Below are positions 27,407-39,700 of a DNA stretch of 64,000 nucleotides, in pieces (the first letter of the stretch is position 1; each line of letters opens with the position of its first letter). Source of the DNA: Alkalimonas collagenimarina (GTDB lineage Bacteria; Pseudomonadota; Gammaproteobacteria; Enterobacterales; Alteromonadaceae); contig NZ_JAUZVZ010000018.1 in the NCBI RefSeq assembly GCF_030717845.1, positions 16,736 to 80,735 on the forward strand, written 5' to 3'. Under the pieces are notes generated by a model. That model worked only from the letters and a program-made list of their open reading frames with translations, was not told the DNA's origin and searched no databases. The position numbers and the translations under genes were made by a program.

Positions 27407-27778
27407 TTAACGTACTAATTTACCAGCCGTATCCAGATACACCTGACCACGCGCTTTCACCGTTGCCGCATCACTATATTCCGAGGCCACATGCACCTCT
27501 TCCAGCACTTCAGCTAGTTCGGCTAACTCTTCGCGCATTTTCTCAAGCGCATTTTCCAGCGTATAAGTGAGCTGATGCACTTCGTGCAATTGATGCGGAG
27601 TCAGTGTATCCAGTGCGACCAGCTCAGCCAGCCTGGCGTTATAGACAGAAAAATTCTGCACTGCTTCCGTCAGGGTGTTCGAGGCTTTGCCTTCAAAATG
27701 ATCGGGCCGTTCTGAATGGGCCATCGCCGATACAGACACAGCCAATAAAGCGGTACAGGTGAGTTTTAAAAATGTCAT
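27407..27778 (-). CDS. DUF6746 family secreted protein
   Basis: The 123-residue protein has a signal peptide (about 1-20, ending AMA). The DUF6746 pattern follows: RPDHFEGKASNTLTEAVQNF, NARLAELVALDTLTP and HELTYTLENAL-like LTYTLENAL. It is small, helical and periplasmic, and its function is unknown. The gene sits between exact inverted 23-base palindromic repeats. Confidence 0.75.
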   Translation of the reverse strand: MTFLKLTCTALLAVSVSAMAHSERPDHFEGKASNTLTEAVQNFSVYNARLAELVALDTLTPHQLHEVHQLTYTLENALEKMREELAELAEVLEEVHVASEYSDAATVKARGQVYLDTAGKLVR

Positions 27779-27937
27779 GCTTAGTCCTTCTCCAAAGTAA
27801 GTTGGTACAAGGTCGTTGGCGTCGTGCTGAGTGTCAGCTACTCATGGCAGCTAATCTGAAGTGAACACACTCTGATGGCGTGTTTCAAACGCAGTATACG
27901 CCAACTGCATAAAAAAAACAGTGGCTCGCAAGGCCAG

Positions 27938-27960
27938 GGGCGCAATCATGCGCCCCTACG
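27938..27960. repeat. GC-rich palindrome, right member of the inverted pair
   Basis: This 23-base element is the exact reverse complement of 27374-27396. It lies between the DUF6746 start and the end of the psp membrane gene. Confidence 0.8.
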
Positions 27961-27997
27961 ATATGGGTATCAGCTGAGACTGCAGACGACTGCAAAA

Positions 27998-28318
27998 TTA
28001 CACCGCTCGTCTGGCCGGGCGACGCTGGCTCAACACCCAGACCACAGCCAGTACCAACAACAGAGGCCACAACATACTAAAGCCAACCACCAGCAACACG
28101 GCGCCAGCAAGTACCACGCCAAGCAGCAGGCTATTCAGCAGCACAGCGCCAAGTAGGTAGGCCAAACCAGCCAGACACAACACTACGACTGCGCCCACCA
28201 GTAAATCGACCACCAGTACCACACCACCGACGAACAAAGCGACCATCAATCCCAGCAAGGTAGGGCCAAGCCAGACTATAGCTGCCACCAGTGCCAGTAC
28301 AATTAATAGGTTACGCAT
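27998..28318 (-). CDS. Small polytopic membrane protein downstream of pspA
   Basis: The 106-residue protein is almost wholly hydrophobic, with three to four membrane segments and a short basic tail (QRRPARRAV). I recognise no family. Its start overlaps the end of pspA by 8 bases, so the two are co-translated. By analogy with PspB/PspC-type partners it may anchor or signal to PspA, but sequence similarity to PspB or PspC is not evident. Confidence 0.7.
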   Translation of the reverse strand: MRNLLIVLALVAAIVWLGPTLLGLMVALFVGGVVLVVDLLVGAVVVLCLAGLAYLLGAVLLNSLLLGVVLAGAVLLVVGFSMLWPLLLVLAVVWVLSQRRPARRAV

Positions 28319-29003
28319 GTGCGGCCTCCTTGCGACCGGTTTTTTGTTTCAATTCAGCCATGGCTTGCTCTAAGGCATCATGCTGCTCCAGGTCGCGAAA
28401 TTGTTGCTGTAAACCAGCCGCACTATCGGTCACTTTTGCACCCAGCTCATAGGATTCTATCTCAGCTTCCATCGCATCAATTTTCTGCTCATAGCGATCA
28501 AACTTTTGCAGCGCCGCTTCAATGTTGACCGTTTGCTGCTGAGTTCTGGCCTGCAGCCGAACGCCTGTATTGTGCTCACGACGCTGTAACTGATGATAAC
28601 GCGTTTTCGCTTCTGTTAATTTAGTTTGCAAACGGCTGATGTCCTGCTCAATATCCCCCAGCAAATCAGCACAGGTTGCTAAATCAGTGGCTAACTGATC
28701 ATCATGTTGCTCCAGCTTTAACTTTTCAGCTAAAGCGGCCCGAGCTAAATCTTCCTTTCCCAGTTGCAGTGCTCGTGCTGCTTTTTGTTCCCAGTCGGCG
28801 GCTTCGGCATGCATCTGCGTCTGCTTGCGCTCGAGCTGCTTACGCTCCGCTATATGTTGAGCAGCAACGGTCCGCAGCTCCACCAAAGACTCTTGCATCT
28901 CCTGCACCAGCAAGCGCAGCATTTTTTCCGGATGCTCAGCTTTATCCAGCAAGGCATTCAGGTTGGCATTAATAATATCGGCTAAACGGTTTAATGCATT
29001 CAT
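28311..29003 (-). CDS. pspA: PspA/IM30 family membrane-stress protein
   Basis: The 230-residue protein begins with the amphipathic helix NALNRLADIINANLNALLD. HPEKMLRLLVQEMQ and long coiled coils follow to about residue 190, as in PspA/IM30 proteins that bind damaged inner membrane. Length is close to the usual 220-230. No pspF, pspB or pspC is recognised nearby; a small hydrophobic gene follows instead. The ribosome site AAAGGAAAC precedes the ATG. Confidence 0.9.
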   Translation of the reverse strand: MNALNRLADIINANLNALLDKAEHPEKMLRLLVQEMQESLVELRTVAAQHIAERKQLERKQTQMHAEAADWEQKAARALQLGKEDLARAALAEKLKLEQHDDQLATDLATCADLLGDIEQDISRLQTKLTEAKTRYHQLQRREHNTGVRLQARTQQQTVNIEAALQKFDRYEQKIDAMEAEIESYELGAKVTDSAAGLQQQFRDLEQHDALEQAMAELKQKTGRKEAAHA

Positions 29004-29104
29004 GGTTGTTTCCTTTAGTCTGTGCCACTACAGTGGCCAAAGTGATGTGTCCCAGTGTTCTGTTTTTAAACAAGCTCATTTCAACTTTTTCAATAATGGT
29101 TATT

Positions 29105-29120
29105 TCAAGAGTTGTGCCAC
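29105..29120 (-). promoter_or_regulatory. Imperfect sigma-54-like site upstream of pspA
   Basis: On the minus strand, TGGCAC is followed after five bases by TTGAA, about 105 bases before the pspA start. The -24 half is perfect. The -12 half has GA where the near-invariant GC is expected, so this is only suggestive. The rest of the 358-base gap (29004-29361) is AT-rich. A 14-base palindrome lies at 29024-29037 near the pspA start, and no other gene was seen. Confidence 0.25.
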
Positions 29121-29361
29121 CACTAAGAAAAACCATAAAAAACCAATAAAAACAAAATGATAAAAATTTACTCTTGCTCACAACAGGACGTATCAAAGTC
29201 ATCACACCATACCTGACTTAGTAAAATTGACTACAAAGTGGTGAAAAAATAAGAGGAAATACTATTTCAACTGCTTAAGCGGAACAGTCTGACAATTGAA
29301 GGGGCTACCAATAACAGGGGATTGATGCAGAGCAAGCCACATGCCTGCTCTGCACATAAGC

Positions 29362-30285
29362 TTAGCTAAACATCCAGTGCTTGACGGCAGACGCTAATTC
29401 GTCCGGGTGGAATTTGGCAATAAATTGGTCGGCACCCACTTTTTTTACCATCGCCTCATTAAAGACTCCACTTAACGATGAGTGCAGTACCACGTGCACC
29501 TTGTTCAAATCCGGGTGTGCTTTGACCTTAGCGGTCAGGGTATAGCCATCCATCTCGGGCATTTCTATATCCGAAATCATCAGCGGCACCTGCGAAGTGA
29601 TATCACCACCCATTTCTTCGGCTTTTGCTTCCAGCCAGCGTAAGGCTTCGCGGCCATCATTCACCAGCTGTACTTTCACGCCAATCGAACTCAATGCTCG
29701 TTTTACCTGATTTCTCGCAACCGACGAATCATCCGCCACCAATACAGTCAGCTGGGTTAAGTCAAGCGAAGCGGCTTCAGCTTTAATGGTATCGCTGACC
29801 GTTTCATCTGGTGGCGAGATCTCAGCAAAGACTTTTTCTACATCGATCACCTGCACCAGCTTATCATCCACCTTCGTCACGGCAGTGAGATAGTGGTTAT
29901 TGCCCGCACCTTTTGGCGGCGGCATGATTTGCTCCCAGTTGATATTGACGATGCGATCGACGCCGCCAACCAAAAAGCCTTGTGTGGTGCGGTTGTATTC
30001 AGTCACCAGCACAAATGAGGTAGCCAAGTCAGCAATCGGTTTGCCCCCGGTTGCCTGACTCAGGTCAATCACTGTAATCGGCACCCCCCGCAAGTGAGCA
30101 ATACCCCGCACGAACTGATGAGAACCGGGAGTTTCCGTCAGCTCAGGGCATTGTAGCACCTCTCGTACTTTAAAAACGTTAATGCCGTAGGGTTGCGGAC
30201 TGTTTAATCGAAAGATCAACAGCTCCAATCGGTTTTGACCAACCAAATTTGTCCGTTGGTCAACAGATGCCATAAATTTACTCAT
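29362..30285 (-). CDS. cheV: Chemotaxis adaptor CheV
   Basis: The 307-residue protein has an N-terminal CheW-like domain (about 15-160, with GINVFKVREVL and VRGIAHLRGVPITVIDL) and a C-terminal response-regulator domain (about 180-305). The receiver has VADDSSVARNQ and the phospho-acceptor Asp in ISDIEMPEMDG. CheV links chemoreceptors to the CheA kinase and its phosphorylation tunes adaptation. It stands alone, as cheV often does. The ATG codons for residues 1 and 5 are both possible starts. Confidence 0.95.
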   Translation of the reverse strand: MSKFMASVDQRTNLVGQNRLELLIFRLNSPQPYGINVFKVREVLQCPELTETPGSHQFVRGIAHLRGVPITVIDLSQATGGKPIADLATSFVLVTEYNRTTQGFLVGGVDRIVNINWEQIMPPPKGAGNNHYLTAVTKVDDKLVQVIDVEKVFAEISPPDETVSDTIKAEAASLDLTQLTVLVADDSSVARNQVKRALSSIGVKVQLVNDGREALRWLEAKAEEMGGDITSQVPLMISDIEMPEMDGYTLTAKVKAHPDLNKVHVVLHSSLSGVFNEAMVKKVGADQFIAKFHPDELASAVKHWMFS

Positions 30286-30535
30286 GCAATATCCTTAACA
30301 GCCAGCTTTAACGAAATAACTCATTTTCAAGACCACTACTCACCCAAATTTTTAGAGCGACTTCGTGCTTGTGATTGATACGAATGCCTATGGATACAAG
30401 TGTAGATGAATTTAGCTCGCTTCATTTAGAAATATGATAAAAAACTAACGTTACCGACCGATGCGCCCTATTTCAGCACTACTCACATTCCGTTATGATG
30501 GATTTTTATACCCATCCACTTTTTAGGAGAGTTGC

Positions 30536-30961
30536 ATGAGCCTGCCCCCTTTTCATCTTGCCATCCCTGTTGACGATTTAGCCAAAGCACGCACCTTTTA
30601 CCGTGATGTATTTGGTCTGACTGAAGGCCGATCTAGCGAACATTGGGTTGATTTCGATTTCTTTGGTCACCAATTTGTTATTCACGTACACCCAACCATG
30701 CCCTACCAGCAGCAAGCTCAATGCAGTCAGGTTGACGGCCATGCCGTGCCAGTACCCCACTTTGGGGTGGTACTACCATGGCAAGCGTGGGAGGCTTTGG
30801 CTGAGCGATTGCAATCGCATGGCATTCAATTCGCCATCGAACCGCATATTCGCTTTCAGGGTCAGCCGGGTGAACAAGGGACCATGTTTTTATACGACCC
30901 ATGCGGCAATGCGCTGGAGTTTAAATCCTTTAAAGATATGGGCCAACTTTTTGCCAGCTAA
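30536..30961 (+). CDS. VOC/glyoxalase-fold protein
   Basis: The 141-residue protein has one vicinal-oxygen-chelate module: FHLAIPVDDLAKARTFYRDV at the start, a central His-rich strand (GHQFVIHVH) and FLYDPCGNALEFKSF at the end. It is probably a metal-dependent lyase, dioxygenase or resistance protein; the substrate is unknown. AGGAG lies 7 bases upstream of the ATG. It is transcribed divergently from cheV across a 250-base gap. Confidence 0.85.
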   Translation: MSLPPFHLAIPVDDLAKARTFYRDVFGLTEGRSSEHWVDFDFFGHQFVIHVHPTMPYQQQAQCSQVDGHAVPVPHFGVVLPWQAWEALAERLQSHGIQFAIEPHIRFQGQPGEQGTMFLYDPCGNALEFKSFKDMGQLFAS

Positions 30962-31088
30962 ATCATCACCAATAATGGAGCATAAATAATTTATTCATTA
31001 ATAAAATCGATAACCATGTTCGGTAAAAGTAACTTTCGCATTCACGGTATCGTGACTATAGTTGATGGCAAGTACAGAGCAGCCATAG

Positions 31089-33317
<2,229 letters not shown>

Positions 33318-33336
33318 CTAAGCGAACCTACCAAGC

Positions 33337-33374
33337 AAAACGCCCCGCTGGCATTTAGTTAGCGGGGCGTTTTT
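33337..33374. terminator. Bidirectional terminator after katG
   Basis: A 13-bp stem (33337-33349 with 33361-33373), GC-rich at its centre and flanked by A and T runs, lies between the convergent katG and TPR-GGDEF genes and can serve both. Confidence 0.85.
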
Positions 33375-33397
33375 ATATGCCTAATCGCGAGCGGCAG

Positions 33398-35257
33398 CTA
33401 TCGCGATACTTCGACCGGATCGTCCTGATGATCGGCTTGGTACAATATACGTTTCCGCCCCAGCTCTTTGGCCCGATACAACAACAGATCGGCTTGCTTT
33501 AATACCTGCTGCATCGCCTCTGCATCACGAAGTAACACGGCTCCCCCACTGACCGATACATCCAACTCGGCTATAGGCTGATCGCATACTGCTGCAACAA
33601 CTTTTTGGATACTTTCGATGGCTGTATCTGCTTCCACACCACGCAAAATTAACAAAAACTCCTCGCCGCCCCAACGCAGTACCCAGTCTTCTTTGCGTAC
33701 CTTGTTCATCAGGCGTTGTGCCAGCTCAGCCAGCACAGTATCGCCTTTATCATGACCATGCTGATCATTAATCTGTTTAAAGTGGTCTACATCCAGCAAC
33801 AGCACCAGATCACCACCTTGCTGCTTCACGTCATGCAATGCGCGGCGGTTGTATAGTTGCGTCAGAGGGTCGCGCTTAGAGAGCTCTTGCAGCTGACTAT
33901 TTAATTTCCGCGTATGGCGCATCGCCAGCATGGCCGCAATAAAACCAAGCAGCAACAAGGTAATGAGGCCACTGTACCAGAGGTTTTCCCGATGAGCTGT
34001 CGCTAAGCGCTCATCCCGCAGCAGCGACTCCTGCTCCAGCAGCTGAATCCTCAGCCCTTGCTCCTGTGCTTCGAATTGCACCTGCAGCTCGCTATAGACT
34101 CGATCCCGTTCAACCTCCAGCACTTTCTCTCTGATCCGCCTATGCTGGCGCAAAGCTGCATTCTCTTGCTCATACAAACCAGCAGCATGGTAAGCATCCG
34201 CTAAATGCCCCAGCATAATGCCCTGTGTCACTGGAGTAGTTTTGGCTTTATAGGCTTCATACGCTTGCTCCATCTGTCGCAGCCCTGTCTCGGTTTGTCC
34301 TTGCAACACTTGGATGTAACCGATATTAAAGCTCATTACATGCACTTCGCGCTCGTTGTTCAACTGTCCAGCAATCACCACTCCATGCTGCAAGTAACCC
34401 AGAGCCTGCTCGTAGTTCGCCCGATGCAAGTGCACAGCGCCCAGGTTATTCAACGCCATCATCTGCGTGCGCCCAGCCATCATTCCTTCGACAGGCTTGC
34501 TGGCCAGATGATATTGAGCCAGCGCCTCATCCGTTGGTCCTTCCAGCATGTGAATTGCTGCGCCATAAATTAAGTGCAGCTCAGCCAGTAGCACCTGAAA
34601 CCCTTCCCGATAAGCCACCTCCAGCGCTTGAGAAGCAATCTGCCTTGAGTAGCGGTAATTTTGCAACCGAGATTGAATGCGAGCCATATGCAGCTGCAAA
34701 AACTGCCGTCTGAATTCGGTTTGTCCATCATTGAGCTGTGTAATTTCTAAGTGAGCCGTCAGAAAATACGTCAGAGCCTCTTCCAATTGGCCATTGGCTT
34801 TTAACATCCGGCCGATCTGATGATTAAACTGATACACAAGACGCGGATGCTGCAGCTCAGACAGCATAGTCTGCATCGGCTCTACAAGCTCAAGGGCTGT
34901 GCTGTAATGCTGATGATAAAGCAGCAGTTCAGCCAGAGCACTGTATACCTCAGCCTGAGCTGACAGAGCCTGAGCATCAATCCTTTCAAGCAGAGCTTGT
35001 AACTCGCCTTTTGCCTCAAGACCTTTCACTTGCGTTATGCCTTGCTGCAACAAGAGTAATGAGTAGGCACGGTACCAACTGGCAGAATCCGGCTGCGATT
35101 CAAGCTGCTGCAGCCATTGCTGTAGCATGACCTCACTGGGAATAAGAAAAGGAAGCTGAGTATGCCGGTCCAGCTGTTGTTCAACATGGGAAACACGCTC
35201 GGCAAGGCTGTGCCAGGACAGCACACTAAGGAAAAAAACAAACAGCAATCGATACAT
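33398..35257 (-). CDS. TPR-containing diguanylate cyclase
   Basis: The 619-residue protein has a signal peptide and a periplasmic helical region with TPR-like repeats (about 90-370, e.g. ALNNLGAVHLHRANYEQALG). A coiled coil, one membrane segment (about 425-445) and a GGDEF domain follow. The active site is GGEEF at 530-534, and the inhibitory RxxD is intact at 521-524 (RKED), so feedback by c-di-GMP is expected. No EAL domain is present. It is likely to sense a periplasmic signal or protein partner. Confidence 0.93.
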   Translation of the reverse strand: MYRLLFVFFLSVLSWHSLAERVSHVEQQLDRHTQLPFLIPSEVMLQQWLQQLESQPDSASWYRAYSLLLLQQGITQVKGLEAKGELQALLERIDAQALSAQAEVYSALAELLLYHQHYSTALELVEPMQTMLSELQHPRLVYQFNHQIGRMLKANGQLEEALTYFLTAHLEITQLNDGQTEFRRQFLQLHMARIQSRLQNYRYSRQIASQALEVAYREGFQVLLAELHLIYGAAIHMLEGPTDEALAQYHLASKPVEGMMAGRTQMMALNNLGAVHLHRANYEQALGYLQHGVVIAGQLNNEREVHVMSFNIGYIQVLQGQTETGLRQMEQAYEAYKAKTTPVTQGIMLGHLADAYHAAGLYEQENAALRQHRRIREKVLEVERDRVYSELQVQFEAQEQGLRIQLLEQESLLRDERLATAHRENLWYSGLITLLLLGFIAAMLAMRHTRKLNSQLQELSKRDPLTQLYNRRALHDVKQQGGDLVLLLDVDHFKQINDQHGHDKGDTVLAELAQRLMNKVRKEDWVLRWGGEEFLLILRGVEADTAIESIQKVVAAVCDQPIAELDVSVSGGAVLLRDAEAMQQVLKQADLLLYRAKELGRKRILYQADHQDDPVEVSR

Positions 35258-35449
35258 AGCAAATCCTTATGGCGACGAAAGTGACAACGGCAGCAGAAGC
35301 AGCCACCAATAACAACAAAGACTCCACTCCTCCTATCCATGGGTACCGTTTCGTTTATCTAGCCAGCTATACGCCCAATTTGCAAGTGTAAAAGTGAGGA
35401 ATGATTTAGAGCGAGGTGATTTACTTAAGCAGCGTAAGCTAAAAACGCA

Positions 35450-35476
35450 AAACGCCCCGCAGTAGGCGGGGCGTTT
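35450..35476 (-). terminator. Terminator after the PEP-CTERM gene
   Basis: An 11-bp GC-rich stem (35450-35460 with 35466-35476) with a 5-base loop is followed on the minus strand by TTTTG and a further T run. It lies 24 bases past the stop of the PEP-CTERM gene. Confidence 0.8.
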
Positions 35477-35499
35477 CAGATAACAAGCAGCGCCAGAGC

Positions 35500-36120
35500 T
35501 TAACGGGAGCGCATGCGCCGAGCCGCGCCAAGCAATACCAGGCCAAGGGCCATCACACCCAAGGTCGCAGGAGCTGGTACTGCTGCCACACCCTGCCGCG
35601 ACACCACGCTTACGCCATCAAGAAAATTGCCGATGGTGCCGCTGTTGTGTGAAGTAAACCGCAAGGTGGTGTTGCTGTCGGTGGCGACAAAGCTGCTGTT
35701 AAAGAAGCTCCAACCTTGGTTAGTATGATCATTTAACGTTTGGCTTAAATTCGCCACAGTCACGTTAAACTGCTCATTGCTACCGTTACGAGCACGGTAA
35801 AAAAAGCTCAGCTCATAGCTTTGCCCAATGTCAGTCGCAAAGCTCTGGAAAATAGACCAGGCCCCCTGATTGCTGCCATGAGCATTCAACTCAATGAAGT
35901 TATTACCACTAGCGGCCTGCACTCCATTCATCGAGTTCCAGATTTCAATGTTACTTCCCTGCCAACCAGCAACCTGACTGGAAGCTAACCAAGTCCAGGA
36001 GTTTGGGTTGACAGTATTCAGTTCAAAATCGCCGTTCACAATCAACGACGCCTGACTGCTAAAACTCGCTACTGCCAATACAGCAGCACCTACCACGGTA
36101 CGAACAAGTGCAAATGACAT
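35500..36120 (-). CDS. PEP-CTERM sorting domain protein
   Basis: The 206-residue exported protein has a signal peptide ending SQAS. A beta-sandwich region resembling DUF642/carbohydrate-binding modules follows (LIVNGDFELNTVNPNSW). The C-terminus is a PEP-CTERM sorting signal: VPAPATLGVMALGLVLLGAA then RRMRSR. Such proteins are processed by exosortase and go to the surface or the exopolysaccharide matrix. No exosortase gene lies in the window. The ATG at 36120 follows AGGGA; the frame is open further upstream without a good start. Confidence 0.88.
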   Translation of the reverse strand: MSFALVRTVVGAAVLAVASFSSQASLIVNGDFELNTVNPNSWTWLASSQVAGWQGSNIEIWNSMNGVQAASGNNFIELNAHGSNQGAWSIFQSFATDIGQSYELSFFYRARNGSNEQFNVTVANLSQTLNDHTNQGWSFFNSSFVATDSNTTLRFTSHNSGTIGNFLDGVSVVSRQGVAAVPAPATLGVMALGLVLLGAARRMRSR

Positions 36121-36726
36121 TTTTGGTCCCTCAAATGTGCGGTTAAAAAACACCCTCATTGTACCAGTTAACAAATGGTAGCGGAACAAAAATTAATCAG
36201 CTTTGTTAATCAGGGGGTTACTCACTCTCGTGTAGAAGCATGCGCTCATTTATTATCAGCACGCAAAAAGTACAGTTGAAGTTAAGGTTTTTGGTTTGGC
36301 ATGCTCAAAAGACCCCCTCAAATCTCCCAACAAGAATCTACCCAGTGGCACAATTAAGCTCCACGATAAAAATGGAGCACTATCATTATGAGAGTTTTTT
36401 GGGTACACGCACATCGCCTAGTCGAAATAACCGTCGTGATTATTCTAATAATATTATATTTTTCATATGGTTTGAAAGATGCATCACTAGAGGGGCTAAT
36501 GTATTGCGTGCAAAATATTGGATTTAGTACAACCAAATCCAACCAGAAATAAAGCAAAACTACATTAACCCTCTAAAAGCAGACTGGATAGCCTCGTAAG
36601 AGATCCTTTCAGTCTGCGGGCCAATACTGTCACCAGCAATCATGCACCTGCTTAAAGCTAAGTGCATCGTACTGGGCTGAAACAATGCTGCGCCCTGGTG
36701 GTAAATATCAACGGTTTTACTCATAA
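36121..36726. other. Intergenic region before the R-M island
   Basis: This 606-base stretch is AT-rich. The short ORF at 36240-36527 has no ribosome site, no recognisable motif and an atypical composition, so I do not call it. The region contains the likely terminator of hsdR and marks the left edge of the type I R-M island. No integrase or clear direct repeat was seen. Confidence 0.5.
36575..36617 (-). terminator. Possible terminator of the R-M operon
   Basis: Complementary arms 36579-36586 and 36610-36617, with an inner GGAT/ATCC stem, form a bulged hairpin. It is followed on the minus strand by TTTT. It lies about 110 bases after the hsdR stop. Confidence 0.4.
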
Positions 36727-39700
36727 CTAGCCAGTTTTTCTGTCATTGGCTGATTTTCGGGCTTCCTGTTTAATACTTTCCAGCAGCTCATCATCCGTCA
36801 TTAGTCTTAGCTCGTTACCTTTGATACTCGTTTTTAAATTGCGTTGGTATTTCCTTTGTAGTTGCGGCACTAATTTGGCGTACGCTTTGGCTATGTCATT
36901 CCAAAAGCATAAAAATCCGCTTCTGAGTACTGGATATAGGGTGAAAAACGCGCTAACACTACCGCCACATTTAATCAGCAGATCAATATCGATACTACCC
37001 GCTTTAACCTCAATGACATCAACATGGACCGTCAAAGAGTTAGCTTCCACCGGAAGATATTCGGCCAGGTGTCGATTGATTGAAGTTGCAAGATCATTGG
37101 CAAAATCTACCGACCAAGGACCAAACTCTTCATCAATCACCAGATTTGCTGAACCAACAACTAATTTCTCAATTTGAAAATCCGGGTCAACTAGCAAACT
37201 TGATACATCCGACACACCTTTTATCCGGTTTCTGATATCTATGACTGAGTTGTCATCGAACAAACCAAAAACACCTTCGAAGTGAATGTCTGAAAATGGC
37301 GGCTTTGCTAGTTGTGCCGGGCTCATGATGCCGTTTTGAGTAAGGTAATCGATGATAGTATTTACAAACTGCAGCTGCTGCGGATTATACTTGGCGTTAT
37401 CAAGATAGTCTGCAAAGGCGATTTTAGCAGCACCGCGATCAAGCCCCACCAGTTCCCGCACGAATTCGCCAACGGATTTATCTGGGTGAATGGTTTTATT
37501 GTACTGCTCTAAATCTGCTATACCGCTGGCTTCAAATAACTTGTGGTCCAGTTGTTCCAAATCCAATTTAGTAATCGCTTGGTTACGCTTAATCCGCTGA
37601 ATAGTTAGGTCATCTTCATGTTCGCGAATATAGGCTTCCACCTTTTTTCGATACAAGGCTAGGCTTGAATCAGTAGAAAACTCATACACACCTTCATTTT
37701 CATGCACTTCCAGCAATTGATCCTGAAAGTTCGTAAACACAATACCGGTGCTTTCTTTTTCGATAAAGCGCATGAGTAAACGCAGTTTAAGCCGGGTCTT
37801 TTCTATATCTTCCAGCGATACATCAGTCCAGAAGTTGGCACTTTGTACATATTGGATCCAGTCCAGCTGAGCCATGACCGCAGGCACACTGGCTTTGCTC
37901 TCCAGCTTTGCCGCTATTTGATTCAGCTTGTCACGATAAAAATCCGAAATCCCGGTTTTGTTCACCAGTGCCAGTTGCATGGTTAGCAGCAGTTGATCAA
38001 ACCGGAGTGACAGTTCTTCTTCTTTTTCTTCAGGTATCAGCGGCGAAGCTTCACTGGGTAATATCGCTATCTGCTTTTCCAGTTCAGCCAGATGCTCGTT
38101 AGTTAAATGCTGCCATATTGCACTTTGTTGATATTTTTCAACTAACTGACGTTTAGCGCGCACAATAAAGTTGTCCAGGTTCATTCCGGCAACCCGGTGC
38201 TGCAAGCTACGAATGTTGTACTGCTGGTAGTTGCTACCAAAATCACCAAATTCAGGCTTATCTTTAAGCAATTGCGACAGCTGCAATCGGCTCTCAAAAA
38301 TAACTTGCAGTAAACTTTTGCTCAGGCTGTCCTTCGCCCCTTCAGGGTTCATTTCAAAATATTCAAAGTTCTTACAGCAATCAAACACCTTAAAAAACTG
38401 CTTATGTTCACTGGGGCCAAATAAATCTTCACACAAACGGGTGCCCCGGCCCAGCATTTGCATAAATTTAACTTTAGATTTGATCACCTTGAAGAACATC
38501 AGGTTAACCACTTCCGGCACATCAATGCCGGTATCCAGCATATCCACCGACACGGCAATGCTTAACGGCAAGTTGGGATCTACCGGTTTCTTTTCGCCTT
38601 TAAACTCATCAATCAGGGTATCGGCGTACTGTTCTTTGTAGGTGATCACCCGTGCAAACTTACCTTTGTAACTCGGGTAGTTGGCATTAATACGTTCAAC
38701 AATAAACTCGGCATGGTCGTTGTTGGCAGCAAATATGATGGTTTTCCCCAACCGGGTACCGCCAGCGACAGTAACGCCACGCTCCATCAGTACCTGCAGG
38801 GCTTTGTCAACGGTATCTTTGTTGAACAGAAATTTGTTTACCTCTGATGGTAATACCTCGTCTTTCCCCTCCAATTGCTCCTTACTTTCCCACTCTTCTT
38901 TGTCTGCAGCTGACAATTCGGCGTACTTAATACCTTTACGAATAAAACCAAGATCTATTTTTACGTCTTTGGGTGGCACTAACACCTTATCGGCTATGGC
39001 TTGCTCTAACTCATAAGCAAAGGTGGGGTCGCCTTCCGGCTGCTCGAAAATATCGTAGGTATTTTTATCTAACTCAGATTTGGGTGTAGCCGTTAAACCT
39101 AATAACAACGCATCAAAGTAATCGAAAATGTAGCGGTATTTTTTATAGACCGATCGGTGGGCTTCATCGACAATCACCAAGTCGAAATGGCCGACACCAA
39201 ACAGCCGGCTATCGGGTGCCGCACTGAGTAATCCCATCATGGTAGGGTAAGTAGAAAGGTATACCCGCCCTTTTAACTGCGAGGTACCGCCGGATAAGAT
39301 CTCCGGCGAGCTTTTCGATAGTAATTTAGAAAACTCCTTCTTTGCCTGATTAACCAACGCATTGCGGTCGGCCAAAAACAAGGTGTTCTTTACTAGGCCG
39401 GCGCGCATGAGTACATCAACCAAGGCAATAGTGGTGCGGGTTTTACCTGTGCCGGTGGCCATAACCAGTAAGGCTTTACGCTGTTTTTGTATATCAAACT
39501 GCTGGCATACCGACTCAATAGCCAGGCGCTGATAAGGCCTGCCCTTGCCGGCTATACTGGTATCCAGCTCAACCTCACTCAACGCTTGCCTGGCGGTACG
39601 TCTGTTTATCAAGCGCTGCATTTCATCTTGATTTAAAAAGCCCTGCACCAAACGGGGTGGGTACTGGCAATCATCCCAAAAATGGATTTCATAACCATTG

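Noticed and set aside
29021..29037. Second sigma-54-like site near the pspA start
   Set aside because: TGGCAC is present but the -12 half does not match at the right spacing. The sequence is better read as a short palindrome.
36240..36527. 95-residue ORF in the gap before the R-M island
   Set aside because: It has no ribosome site, no recognisable domain and an AT-rich, gene-unlike composition.
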